A DNA stretch of 64,000 bases from positions 21,019 to 85,018 of the forward strand of contig JAKACX010000004.1 of the NCBI GenBank assembly GCA_021821055.1, written 5' to 3'. Source of the stretch: Bacillota bacterium. Lineage in GTDB: Bacteria; Bacillota; Bacilli; Alicyclobacillales; SLC66. Every line of letters begins with the position of its first letter. Positions within the stretch are counted from its first letter, which is position 1. Positions 42,964 to 51,443 of this stretch are shown piece by piece. A program made the translations under genes and the position numbers. Below the pieces are notes generated by a model. The model was not told the origin of the DNA. It did not search any database and saw only the letters and a program-made list of their open reading frames with translations.

Positions 42964-43302
42964 TTGAATCCATATGATACAGCGCACCAACTCGCCCGGA
43001 CGATCCGCGATGTGGAAGCCTTCCATTCCATGAAAACAGCGAAAGAACGCATACAGGACGACGAAAATGCCAAGCGCATGCTGAATGATTTTCACATGAA
43101 GCAGTTGCAGTTCGAACAAAAACGCCTGCTCGGCCAGGAACCGACCGAGGAGGAACAGGAAGCGTTGCAGAAATTGTACGAAATATTGCAATTACACAGC
43201 GACGTGCGCGACTATCTGCTGGCGGAGTACCAGTTGGGGATATTGATGCAGGATGTTCATAAGATCCTCGGCGACGTTCTGGAGGAAGTGTCGATCATCT
43301 GA
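42964..43302 (+). CDS. ylbF: YlbF-family protein
   Basis: The 112-residue helical product carries the YlbF/YmcA pattern: NPYDTAHQLARTIRDVEAFH, 'KERIQDDENAKRMLNDFHMKQLQFEQKRL', and 'LLAEYQLGILMQDVHKILGDVLEE'. In Bacillus, YlbF and partners form the Y-complex that assists RNase Y-dependent mRNA maturation and affects competence and sporulation. The start is TTG 42964, preceded by GGGGGG eight nt upstream; upstream in-frame codons are out of character for the family. Confidence 0.85.
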   Translation: MNPYDTAHQLARTIRDVEAFHSMKTAKERIQDDENAKRMLNDFHMKQLQFEQKRLLGQEPTEEEQEALQKLYEILQLHSDVRDYLLAEYQLGILMQDVHKILGDVLEEVSII

Positions 43303-43433
43303 CAAGGTCGTCCGTTTGATTCTGTGACGTGGCCGCAGCGTCGGGTTATCTTGTCCGGCGTTTGCGCATACACTTCCTTTGAGACGTGCGGCGTCCGGGC
43401 GCACCGGGCGCGACGACAAAGGGGGAAGCGGCC

Positions 43434-43742
43434 GTGTTTCGCGTTGATCGGCGCAGACAGCCCCGTGGCGGCGTGTTTTACGTTGTGGCGAGCCTGGGGC
43501 TGTTGTACGAGGCTGTGCCGCGCCTGCCGCGGCAAATGGGCGTCTTACCGGAGACATTTACCCTGGCGTGGTGCGGCTTTGCCCTGCTCGTTGCCGGCGC
43601 CAACCTGTGGCATCTGCTTGGCGCCGACAATGAGCGGGCTGTGGACGCCAGAGAACGCCTCTTTGTTCCCATTCGGACCGATGCGTCGGCCCCTTCCGTC
43701 CTGGATGGAAAACGGAGTTCCCGGCGACGGCAGGCAGGGTGA
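43434..43742 (+). CDS. Hypothetical membrane protein, 102 aa
   Basis: From GTG 43434 (GGGGG eight nt upstream), the product has two helices (GGVFYVVASLGLLYEAV and LAWCGFALLVAGANLWHLLG) and a charged C-terminus ending KRSSRRRQAG. Its place after ylbF suggests a conserved small gene of the ylb neighbourhood, but I do not recognise it. Translation could be coupled with the small frame that starts 7 nt after its stop. Confidence 0.55.
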   Translation: MFRVDRRRQPRGGVFYVVASLGLLYEAVPRLPRQMGVLPETFTLAWCGFALLVAGANLWHLLGADNERAVDARERLFVPIRTDASAPSVLDGKRSSRRRQAG

Positions 43743-43749
43743 AGCAGTA

Positions 43750-43911
43750 GTGGCAGCCCGAGATGAGCGGTTGGCAAGGTGGGCCCGGGGCCATCTGGAA
43801 CTTGGCGGATATTTGGGTACCTTGGCGTTGTGGTGGACTGTGGATAGTCCGCCGTGCATGTTGTCCGACCCAGCGGACTTTGTAACGACGTTTCTACTCA
43901 GATCCCCGTGA
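43750..43911 (+). CDS. Small hypothetical protein, 53 aa (uncertain)
   Basis: A GTG at 43750, with AGGGTG eight nt upstream, opens a 53-codon frame: VAARDERLARWARGHLELGG, a short hydrophobic stretch YLGTLALWW and the end FVTTFLLRSP. Good spacing of the ribosome site and closeness to the previous stop support it, but it has no recognised relatives and could be chance. Confidence 0.35.
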   Translation: MAARDERLARWARGHLELGGYLGTLALWWTVDSPPCMLSDPADFVTTFLLRSP

Positions 43912-44159
43912 GGTCAGCGAGGAAATGGCTAGACGCCGCAGTTATCACTTGTCGAACCAAGGCATGCTGATACGAGGACGCCCCGTCGAAACCGCAAGGA
44001 CTCATTGGACGGATGGCTGGCGCGGAACTCAGGCAGTCTCAGGCGGAGATGCGTGTTGGGCAGAGCCTGAAGTCGGTGTGTAGGCGGAAGAGACAAGGGG
44101 TCCAGGTGGAGCAAGCGCAAGAACAGTGCTTGCCCCACCTGTGGATTTCCATGTTAGAC

Positions 44160-44204
44160 CGCCATGTGCGGCGCAGCCACATGCCAACCAAAAATGAAAA
44201 TTCG
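44160..44204. repeat. Type A dispersed repeat, degenerate copy A4
   Basis: CGCCATGTGCGGCGCAGCC and the following AAAATGAAAATTCG match the first half of the type A consensus with several changes and no second half. GACCGCCATGTG at the left edge is shared with copies A2 and A5 (reverse). Confidence 0.65.
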
Positions 44205-44540
44205 CCGCGGCACGGTCACACGCCAACCCGACCGTCGGCCAGCGGCAGGACGTAGGCTTGCTGGGTCGCCCGTGTTTCTTTGCTCGTCGCGAGTTTTGCG
44301 GCGCATCCGCGCTGTCTGAGCAGGAGCAAAGGGATGCGGGCGGTTGGCACAGGCCCAGCGGCTGGCACAGACCTATTTTCCGGTAGTCACGAAATGACGT
44401 AGGCAGCGGCCCAATTCCCTTCGGGGGCCAGGCATGGGCCTGCTGTGTCTGACGATTGAGGTCTGCCGAGATTCCCAAAAATCCGACATTGAACAGATGT
44501 AGTCCGTCGGCGCCTGCCGCGATAACCGCGACGAGGTGCC

Positions 44541-44633
44541 AGGGGAACTGTGAAAAAGTCCGGAGTGGAATCCAAAACGGACATATAGATGGACAGACCC
44601 GCGACGGATCGATCGAATCTCACAGGTCCCCTT
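44541..44633. repeat. Type B dispersed repeat, copy B1, with both terminal repeats
   Basis: Left end AGGGGAACTGTGAAAA (44541-44556) and right end TCTCACAGGTCCCCTT (44618-44633) are inverted terminal repeats with few mismatches. The interior (GTCCGGAGTGGAATCC, AAAACGGACAT, GACAGACCCGCGACGGAT) matches B2 and B3, but the central hairpin is reduced to ATATAGATGG. Confidence 0.8.
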
Positions 44634-44905
44634 GGAGGTCTCTTTTCACGGTTGCTCGCATGCTCCTTTCCTGGATGCGTGAATGGACGGACGCGCAAAT
44701 GGGCTTATCTAATTATGGAATATATCGCTTCGCGCAGCGGTGTGGATAGCGACGCCAGATGGGGTGAGGTTTCAAGCTCAACCGGGCCAGGGTGGCAGTG
44801 GACCTGATGCGATCCATCCCTAATGTCTGTGAAGGACCCGTGCATGTTGCGCGCTGACGGCACGCGAACAAAACGCTATTATAATGGTGAAGGGAGTTCG
44901 ATCGA

Positions 44906-45715
44906 ATGACGAAGAATGGACAAGGCGTTGTCACCGATGTGAATCGGCGTGAAAAGCTGACGGAAGCGCTTGATGTGCTCAGCGGTATGACCGGCGAGAC
45001 AAGCTCGGAGCGTATTACCGAGATCGCGCGTGCGGCTCTGGCGGTTTCCGAGGACTGCGTGGAAGCTTGGCTGGTGCTGGCGCAGCAGGCGGCCGATTCT
45101 CCCGAAGCCATGCGGGCGCACCTGGAGTCGGCCGTCGAGGCCGGCGACCGGCTCTTTGCCGAGCGCAAGGAGCGGCTGCGGGGTAAGTTTGGCGCCCTTC
45201 CCGAGGCGCAGTCCTACATGCAGGCGCGCTTCATCCTCGGTCAGGCGCTGTGGGATGGCGGACTGCATGCGCAGGCCCTGGAGGTGTTGCACACGACCCT
45301 TGAACTGCACGAGGCGGATCCGCAAGGAGTGCGCTACGTGTTGCTCAAGGCCATGCTGGACGACAAGCTGTACGTCGATGCGGACAATCTCCTGGCGCAG
45401 TATCCGGCGGAGCAGTCGACGGTGATTCTGTACGGACGGTTATTGACCAATTTTGTCCTGCACGGCGACGGTCTGCTCGCTCGCTCGGCGTTCCTGGCGG
45501 CGCGCAAATACAATCCGTTCGTATTGGATTATCTGTTGGGCCTGCGCAATGTGCCGCAGAAGATCCCCACGCACGGCCAGCCGGGCGACGATGCGGAGGC
45601 CGTCCGCTACGCGCTAGTTTTTGGCGAGACGTGGGACAAGGTTCCGGGGGCGCTGGATTTTGTGCGGACGCAAAAACGGATCCGGCTTGAGAAGGATGTG
45701 CGCAAAAAGCGCTGA
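44906..45715 (+). CDS. TPR-like helical repeat protein
   Basis: The 269-residue product is mostly amphipathic helices with TPR-like pairs: 'ITEIARAALAVSEDCVEAWLVLAQQA', 'YMQARFILGQALWDGGLHAQALEVLHTTLEL', 'YVLLKAMLDDKLYVDADNLL' and 'LARSAFLAARKYNPFVLDYLLGL'. It lacks membrane helices and probably acts as a cytoplasmic scaffold. ATG 44906 has AGGGAG about nine nt upstream and a TATAAT box just before. It heads a cluster with two double-YbjQ proteins and PspA, so a role in envelope stress or membrane-associated assembly is plausible. Confidence 0.75.
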   Translation: MTKNGQGVVTDVNRREKLTEALDVLSGMTGETSSERITEIARAALAVSEDCVEAWLVLAQQAADSPEAMRAHLESAVEAGDRLFAERKERLRGKFGALPEAQSYMQARFILGQALWDGGLHAQALEVLHTTLELHEADPQGVRYVLLKAMLDDKLYVDADNLLAQYPAEQSTVILYGRLLTNFVLHGDGLLARSAFLAARKYNPFVLDYLLGLRNVPQKIPTHGQPGDDAEAVRYALVFGETWDKVPGALDFVRTQKRIRLEKDVRKKR

Positions 45716-45779
45716 AACTTTTCCCTTTCCAGCACGTATACCTTAACGGCGAGACTCTGAGATGGAGTGAGTGCGAACA

Positions 45780-46160
45780 ATGGATGGCGATCTGATGTTC
45801 GATCTGAACGCCGCATCGTGGCGGCACGGACATGCGGATGAAGAGGCGTTTGTCGAGGCTCTGGCGCACCGTCTGGAAAAGTCGCTCGCGGACCTGGTGC
45901 GCATTGAGCGGGAGCACCGTCTTTTCTCCAAATCGCACCAGTGCAAGCGCATTGCCGTCGACTTTGACGGCGAATCGTTTGTCCTGGAACGCGCTGGAGG
46001 GCGCTTTGTGGCGCGCAGGGCGAAAGCCGTGCGCGGTGTGGTGTTGTCAAGCAAGGAATTGGCGATGAAGGATTGGCTCGGCGAACTGTCCGCGTCACTG
46101 AACGCGTTCGCCCGCGACCACGAAGACTCGCACGACGCATTGAAGGAATTTTTGCTGTAG
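45780..46160 (+). CDS. Conserved-looking hypothetical protein, 126 aa
   Basis: The product starts MDGDLMFDLNAASWRHGHADEEAFVEALAHRLEK, has a beta-strand-rich centre 'KRIAVDFDGESFVLERAGGRFVARRAKAVRGVVLSSKELAM' and a helical end. No family recognised. It lies between the TPR gene and the YbjQ genes, in the same direction and 64 nt after the TPR gene, so it is part of the cluster. GTG 45771 is an alternative start. Confidence 0.6.
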   Translation: MDGDLMFDLNAASWRHGHADEEAFVEALAHRLEKSLADLVRIEREHRLFSKSHQCKRIAVDFDGESFVLERAGGRFVARRAKAVRGVVLSSKELAMKDWLGELSASLNAFARDHEDSHDALKEFLL

Positions 46161-46238
46161 ACTTGGAAATTCTCGCCGAAGCTTGTGGGCGGTCTTGATG
46201 CAGGCGGTCATCACCCTTTTAGGAGGAGGCGGTCTTGT

Positions 46239-47222
46239 TTGTTTCGTTTCTCTTTTGGGCGGGGTGACAAATCCAGGAGTGAAGCCGGCGTACCGTTCAA
46301 CAGCCCGCCGCCGCCGCGCCTGGATATTGCGACGCTCAAGCGTGAAGAAGGAGAGCGCCTGAAGGCGCTCGGCCACGCGCTTGCAACTGGCGTCCTTCCC
46401 CCCAATGTCGTGAATCGCTTTGAGACGCAGTTGCGCGGCGACCTTCCGTGGACGAGTGATCTCTCGGTCAACGAATGGGCTGCCATGCGGCCGTACAAGC
46501 TCAAACCACTCGGTCAGGTCATGGGCAGTTGCTTTTATCACGTGGGCTACGTCCCGAACGGCTATGGCGGCTTTTACACACAGAGCCACGAGATGGGGGG
46601 ACCGACGCGCGCGTTGACCGAAGGCCGGGAACTCGCGCTCAGGCGCATGGAGCAGGAGGCGCGCGCGCTCGGGGCGAACGCCGTGGTGGGCGTGCACCTT
46701 GAGCGCAAGCGCTTTGTGTTTGACGACGTCATTTACGAGTTCGCGGCCTACGGCACCGCGGTGAATGTGGAGGGCCTGTCCCCCAGCAAGGCGCCGCTGC
46801 TCTGTACGGTCTCAGGCCAGGACTTTGCCCGGCTGCTCGCGGCCGGCGCGCTTCCCGTCGGTCTGGCGATGGGGGCGTCATTCTACTACCTGCGCACCGA
46901 CTGGTGGGACGTGCGGCAGCAAATGAGTTTCTACAATCAGGAGATGACGCACTTTCAGCGCGGCTTTGGCACCGCGCGCAAGATGGCGGCCAGCAAACTG
47001 CGCCGCGACGCGGAGCACCTGGGGGCAAAGGGGGTCGTGGGCACGGAGATGGAATTTGACGTCGAGGAGATTCCAGGTGGAATGACCAACGACAATGAGC
47101 GCATTGAGGACCATCTGATCATTGCTTTTCTGATGGGAACTGCGGTGGAATACATAAGTGCTCCGCCGGCGCGGGGCGCCTATCACCCCGTCTTGCTGAT
47201 GAACGACAAGGTGCAGCGCTAG
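46239..47222 (+). CDS. Double YbjQ-domain protein, 327 aa
   Basis: The product has a charged N-terminal helix region (about 1-65) and two YbjQ-like units: 'FETQLRGDLPWTSDLSVNEWAAMRPYKLKPLGQVMGSCFYHVGY ... ALRRMEQEARALGANAVVGVHL' and 'LLAAGALPVGLAMGASFYYL ... ARKMAASKLRRDAEHLGAKGVVGTEM'. Each unit repeats the 'pleiotropic G-x-V/A-MG-S-F/C-YH' then 'RMxxEAxxLGAxxVVGV' pattern of YbjQ. TTG 46239 follows AGGAGGAGG. It is similar to the next gene and to the single-domain protein at 26253; function unknown, probably oligomeric. Confidence 0.75.
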   Translation: MFRFSFGRGDKSRSEAGVPFNSPPPPRLDIATLKREEGERLKALGHALATGVLPPNVVNRFETQLRGDLPWTSDLSVNEWAAMRPYKLKPLGQVMGSCFYHVGYVPNGYGGFYTQSHEMGGPTRALTEGRELALRRMEQEARALGANAVVGVHLERKRFVFDDVIYEFAAYGTAVNVEGLSPSKAPLLCTVSGQDFARLLAAGALPVGLAMGASFYYLRTDWWDVRQQMSFYNQEMTHFQRGFGTARKMAASKLRRDAEHLGAKGVVGTEMEFDVEEIPGGMTNDNERIEDHLIIAFLMGTAVEYISAPPARGAYHPVLLMNDKVQR

Positions 47223-47266
47223 AAGAGATGCGGGCGATGGATCGATCCAATGGAGGAGGAGATTTT

Positions 47267-48085
47267 GTGGCGGATGTCTCGGGGACGCAGGACTTGCCGA
47301 AACACGCACTGGAACGCTTGCAGGGGCTGCGCAACGCGAATCACCCCGATGGGGTGTTCACGAGCGACCTGACGGTCAACGAATTTCTCTTGGTGCGCGA
47401 GGCCGGGTTTGAGCCGATCGGCATGGTGGTCGGAAGTTCTATTTATCACATCGGCTACCAGCAGGCAAACTGGCGCAACAATGAAGAGATGCAGGTCCTG
47501 AGCCAGGCCATGTACCACGCGCGTGAACTGGCGATGTCGCGCATGGAGGAGGAAGCGCACGCGCTTGGCGCCGACGGCGTCGTGGGAGTTCGGCTGGATG
47601 TGGGCCGCTACGAATGGGGCGAGGACCTGGCGGAATTCATCGCGATCGGGACCGCTGTCGCGGCGCGCAAGCCGGGGGAATTCCGCTTGCAAAACGGCAT
47701 GCCGTTCACCAGCGACCTGACGGGCCAGGACTTCTGGACTCTGCTGCACGCGGGGTATCGGCCGCTGTCGCTCGTCATGGGCAGTTGCGTGTATCACGTG
47801 GCGCACCAGTCGTTTCGCCAGTATATGCGCACGGTCGGACAGAACTGTGAAATGCCCAACTACACGCAGGCGCTGTACGATGCCCGGGAACTGGCCATGG
47901 AGCGCATGCAGATCGAGGCGCACACGGCGAAGGCCGAGGGCATTGTCGGGGTGCAGTTGCAGGAGAAGAGTCACGGCTGGGGCAGCCATGTGATCGAGTT
48001 CTACGCTGTCGGGACTGCCGTGACGCCTATTTCCCAGGATCATACGATTGAAAAGCCGCAACTGATTCTCTCACTGAACGACTGA
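47267..48085 (+). CDS. Double YbjQ-domain protein, 272 aa
   Basis: Two YbjQ-like units are visible: 'FTSDLTVNEFLLVREAGFEPIGMVVGSSIYHIGY ... ARELAMSRMEEEAHALGADGVVGVRL' and 'FTSDLTGQDFWTLLHAGYRPLSLVMGSCVYHVAH ... ARELAMERMQIEAHTAKAEGIVGVQL'. GTG 47267 has GGAGGAG five nt upstream; ATG 47228 is a weaker alternative. It follows the 327-residue relative by 44 nt, and the pair probably arose by duplication. Paired with PspA downstream, a membrane-stress role is plausible but unproven. Confidence 0.78.
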   Translation: MADVSGTQDLPKHALERLQGLRNANHPDGVFTSDLTVNEFLLVREAGFEPIGMVVGSSIYHIGYQQANWRNNEEMQVLSQAMYHARELAMSRMEEEAHALGADGVVGVRLDVGRYEWGEDLAEFIAIGTAVAARKPGEFRLQNGMPFTSDLTGQDFWTLLHAGYRPLSLVMGSCVYHVAHQSFRQYMRTVGQNCEMPNYTQALYDARELAMERMQIEAHTAKAEGIVGVQLQEKSHGWGSHVIEFYAVGTAVTPISQDHTIEKPQLILSLND

Positions 48086-48134
48086 ACGACTGAAGCGGTG
48101 CAGTACTCAAGTGGCGCAGTCTGGAGGGATGGCA

Positions 48135-48752
48135 ATGGGACTGTTCAAGCGAGTCGCCAAATTGGCGGAGAGCGAGCTGAATGACCGCAAGGAGCGCAAG
48201 CAGCAGGGCGGTGATCCGCAAGCCCAGGTGGCGGTCTTGTTTCAGCAGATCGTCGGCCAGGTTGCCGAAGTGAAGCGCCTTCTGGGAGAGGTCGCCTACG
48301 CCCATCAAAAGCTGCAGCGGGAAATTGCCGAAGTCAAGGCGAAGATGGACGATCTTGAACGCCAGGCCAAGGAAGCGCTTGAGGGCGGAGATGAGGAGCG
48401 AGCGCGTGAACTGCTTGTCAAGCGACGGCATCAGGCTGACCGGCTTGTCGACATGGAAGCGCGTGAACGGGTCCTGCGCAAGCGGCTCGAACACCTGCAG
48501 GACGCCTATGACGAACTGCGGGAACAGGCCGACGGTTTTGAGGGCCGGCGGGACGAGGCCGAGGCGAGGGTAGCCGCCGCATCCGCGCAACTGGCTTTGA
48601 AAAAGGCTTCGGAGGCCGTGTCGTTTGACGTGGACCGGGCGCTCGAGGGCGTCGCGGAGCAGGCGCGGATCGCCGAGGCGCGGGCGGAAATGTCGGAGTC
48701 AATCGAGCAGCAGTTGGAGCGCCTCGAGCGCGAACGCGGCAGCGCACCGTGA
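48135..48752 (+). CDS. PspA/IM30-family protein
   Basis: The 205-residue product starts MGLFKRVAKLAESELNDRKE and is a long coiled coil with the PspA pattern 'AQVAVLFQQIVGQVAEVKRLLGEVAYAHQKLQREIAEVKAKMDDLERQAKEALEGGDEERARELL', ending in another coiled coil. It binds and remodels stressed membranes. ATG 48135 has GGAGGG six nt upstream. The TPR and double-YbjQ genes before it are likely co-regulated; a bidirectional terminator follows. Confidence 0.85.
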   Translation: MGLFKRVAKLAESELNDRKERKQQGGDPQAQVAVLFQQIVGQVAEVKRLLGEVAYAHQKLQREIAEVKAKMDDLERQAKEALEGGDEERARELLVKRRHQADRLVDMEARERVLRKRLEHLQDAYDELREQADGFEGRRDEAEARVAAASAQLALKKASEAVSFDVDRALEGVAEQARIAEARAEMSESIEQQLERLERERGSAP

Positions 48753-48869
48753 TACCGTCCGGGGCGTAACGTGGAGGTGCAGGATGGGGACGGCGCGCGG
48801 ACAGGAGAGCCGCCGCCCTGGAGCCCCGACCGTGCTGACGGACTGTACGGACGGACTGTACGGTGCAAG

Positions 48870-48910
48870 AAGGTGGGGAGACAGCGATCGAGATGCTGTC
48901 TCCCCACCTT
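48870..48910. terminator. Bidirectional terminator after pspA-like gene
   Basis: AAGGTGGGGAGACAGC (48870-48885) and GCTGTCTCCCCACCTT (48895-48910) form a perfect 16-bp stem with a 9-nt loop between convergent genes. A T-rich tract follows on the right side (TGCGTTTATT) and a short one on the left. Confidence 0.8.
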
Positions 48911-48927
48911 TGCGTTTATTGCCGCGG

Positions 48928-50601
48928 TCACGGGGTCGGCTGGAAGTTGCGCTGCGTGAATTGTCCGAGCAGGAAGTCATACGTGTCCTGGTACAGACTG
49001 CGCAGGGCGGGATTCGTGCTGTACGCCATCTGGGTGAAGACCTGGGAAGCGTCGTAATAGGCGTGGACCACATTTCCTTCGGATCCCGCAAGGAAGTCCC
49101 CGACGAGTTGGTTATAGTAGCGCGCCTGTTCAGCGGCGCTGGTCAGGACCCGCGGTCCGACCTCAACCTCCATTCCCATGCCAAAGCGCAGCGCGGAGTC
49201 CGCCGCGGCCGTCACACGCGAGATGGGGAGGGATGGCGTTTCAAAGTAGTTTGACTGCACGATGACGGAATCGAAGCCAAGCTGCTGCCAGGACGTGATG
49301 CCGGACGCGTCGTACAGCGGGATCCAGAACAGCTTGAGTCCGTAGGAATGGGTCAGTGTCGACGCCTGCTGGACGAGCTTGGCCTCATTGGGAATGGCGT
49401 AGTCGACCTGCTCGGCGTCCCAGTACAGCCCCACCAGTTTCAGATGGGTGAAGTTCGCCTGCTTCCACGCGTTCATCACGGCGTGCACGTACCAATGCAT
49501 GGCCGCCACGCGATTGTTGTACGCCTGGTACGTGCCGACGTTCGCGCTGTTGAACGTCAGGCTCTGGTTGGTCCCGGGAATGCTGCCCCAGTTTGTGACG
49601 CGACTGTTCGGATACGGGATGGCGAGTACGACGTTTGCCGTGTTCGCCTGCAGACCGAATGAGTCCAGCTTGGGTGCGGCCTGGGCGACTGTCGCGTTGA
49701 GCGCGGCGAGTTGCTGGCCCGGTGCGAAAAGGTTTTGCAGGTAGTGCGCCCAGCCTCCTTCGGTGCCGAGCAGGGATCCGTATGGTAGGAAAAGGAAACT
49801 GTCGAACATCCTTCCGCTGACCTGGCCGGATGGGCTCATGAACGAGACCATGGGCTGGAACTGCTTGGTTGTCCAAGTGCCCTCGGTACCGTATGCGCCG
49901 CTGTACACCAGCAGCATATTGTGGACACCCGCGGCGGCTGGCGATGTCTGCTGCAGAAAGCCAGCGTAGTTGTTGAAATTCGAGTCGTACGGCAACTGCG
50001 TCAGACTTGGGGAAATCCAGGGTGAGCCGTTGACCCGCAGGTTGCGTGTGAGCACCCAGACATCGACAGGGAAGGCGAGACGGACGTACTGCGCCTGCAC
50101 CCGGTTGATATTCTGGACGTATGTGTCATACAGCTTGCCGTTCGCGAACGGCGTATAGCTGGAATGCATGATGCCCGCCTGATGCCACGAGTAGCCGTTC
50201 ATCGAGACGTCCACCCGCACGGAACTGGGGAACAGGATGCTTTGTTGCGTGTTTTGGTAGAACTGCATGGATACTTGCGTCAATGTCTCCTTCTGGCCCA
50301 GGTTCACGGTGATGACGCGTCCGCCCTGACGGAGAAATCCGGTCCATGTGAGGCTGTTGGCCGTCAACCCACCCGTGGGTCCGGGATAGAGTTTCTTTTC
50401 CAATTGGTGAAACAACGGATCGGTCGTATCCAGGCTTTCGACGGTGCAGGTTCCCTGATGGGCGAGATTGAAAGACTGGTTGAAGGGTGTCGCCGGAGTC
50501 GTCGCCGCCTCTGCGGGCACGGAGCACACCGCGGCCGTCAGCAACACTGCTGCGACTGTGCGCCCGACCGCCGAACGGAAGAAATTCATGGGTTTTGTCA
50601 T
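48928..50601 (-). CDS. Secreted DUF4855-type protein with discoidin-like N-terminus
   Basis: The 557-residue product starts MTKPMNFFRSAVGRTVAAVL with a signal peptide cleaved near VPAEAA. An N-terminal discoidin-like beta region (about 75-170: 'TWTGFLRQGGRVITVNLGQKETLTQVSM') precedes a DUF4855 domain ('VNLFAPGQQLAALN', 'YWDAEQVDYAIPNEAKLV', 'LFWIPLYDASGITSW', 'VIVQSNYFE', 'MEVEVGPRV'). DUF4855 resembles a TIM-barrel glycosidase. It probably binds and processes cell-surface polysaccharide outside the cell. The start has a -10-like TACAAT close upstream and only a weak ribosome site, so leaderless translation or MNFF at 50589 is possible. Confidence 0.8.
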   Translation of the reverse strand: MTKPMNFFRSAVGRTVAAVLLTAAVCSVPAEAATTPATPFNQSFNLAHQGTCTVESLDTTDPLFHQLEKKLYPGPTGGLTANSLTWTGFLRQGGRVITVNLGQKETLTQVSMQFYQNTQQSILFPSSVRVDVSMNGYSWHQAGIMHSSYTPFANGKLYDTYVQNINRVQAQYVRLAFPVDVWVLTRNLRVNGSPWISPSLTQLPYDSNFNNYAGFLQQTSPAAAGVHNMLLVYSGAYGTEGTWTTKQFQPMVSFMSPSGQVSGRMFDSFLFLPYGSLLGTEGGWAHYLQNLFAPGQQLAALNATVAQAAPKLDSFGLQANTANVVLAIPYPNSRVTNWGSIPGTNQSLTFNSANVGTYQAYNNRVAAMHWYVHAVMNAWKQANFTHLKLVGLYWDAEQVDYAIPNEAKLVQQASTLTHSYGLKLFWIPLYDASGITSWQQLGFDSVIVQSNYFETPSLPISRVTAAADSALRFGMGMEVEVGPRVLTSAAEQARYYNQLVGDFLAGSEGNVVHAYYDASQVFTQMAYSTNPALRSLYQDTYDFLLGQFTQRNFQPTP

Positions 50602-50863
50602 AGACTCTATTGTAGCGGATTTTTCGCGCGGGCGACAGGGGCCACGAAGCAGTGACAATAAAGCAGTGGTAGTATCCGCGGCCAAGGCGCAATCGTTCGA
50701 CACGTAGCGGCGGGGGCTATGGGGGGCGTTATGACGGGGCCTTGTGCCGGGGCGGTATGCCGGGGCGCTATGTGCCCCTCTCTGCGGCCGTCGTCACTTG
50801 AGCTATCGCTGCTACCGGAGGAACGGTGAGGAAATCCGGAACGCAGTCCGAAAGGAGTCTGCC

Positions 50864-50959
50864 CGGAAAATGCGAGCTCACCTGTACCGCGCCATCTGCG
50901 GCGCCCGATTGAGCCGCATTTTCATGATTCGCTCGCGTGCGGATGCGCCGCACATGGCG
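50864..50959. repeat. Type A dispersed repeat, full copy A5 (reverse orientation)
   Basis: On the minus strand it reads GCCATGTGCGGCGCATCCGC, CATGAAAATGCGGCTCAATC, GGCGCCGCAGATGGC and GAGCTCGCATTTTCC. Arms a/a' and b/b' are complementary and interleaved. To its left on the plus strand is a type B-like end (AGGAACGGTGAGGAAATCCGG) and to its right a B/C core hairpin (GCGTTTGAGCCTGACGTCGG). Confidence 0.85.
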
Positions 50960-51320
50960 GTCTATCTTGCGTTTGAGCCTGACGTCGGACGCAGACGCTG
51001 GACGCAGACACCAGCCGCAGACGCTGGCTGGCAGATATGAACTGACCAGCGTTTTGCCTTGTCGAAGACAACTCGCGGCGGCGCACCATCCGGGGCCTGC
51101 TGTGACAAACGACGATAAGCACAGGAATCGCATCTGAGCATCCTGATTCTCCCTATTTAGACCCAATTACGATGGTTATTCGGGAAATAGTGACGAAAAT
51201 CGTTGCTAAAACGCGGCAAAAGGCGCGATTTCGTTTGGATAACACCAATTTCTTGTCTTACGCGCTGGTCTTGTGATCGTCAGCGCTGGCGGTGGCCGAG
51301 CGCGCTCGCCTGACGACATA

Positions 51321-51441
51321 GGGGACATGTGATAAAGTCCTCTGAGCAGGCGCAGTCACTCCAGATATAGCGTTCGAGGCTTCAATCGGACGCTATATGT
51401 ACCGTCATGTGCCTTCCGTAATCTGGTTTATCACATGTCCC
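51321..51441. repeat. Type C dispersed repeat, complete
   Basis: The element is bounded by perfect 15-bp terminal inverted repeats, GGGACATGTGATAAA (51322-51336) and TTTATCACATGTCCC (51427-51441). Inside is a 12-bp hairpin, ATATAGCGTTCG (51365-51376) with CGGACGCTATAT (51387-51398), closely related to the B hairpin. No coding frame. Confidence 0.85.
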
Positions 51442-51443
51442 TT

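Larger units (their letters stand above)
43912..44905. other. Gene-poor region with dispersed repeats
   Basis: About 1 kb without a supportable gene. It contains a degenerate type A copy (44160-44204), a complete type B element (44541-44633) and a -10 box TATAAT (44880-44885) just before the TPR gene. The rest shows only short broken frames. Confidence 0.7.
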
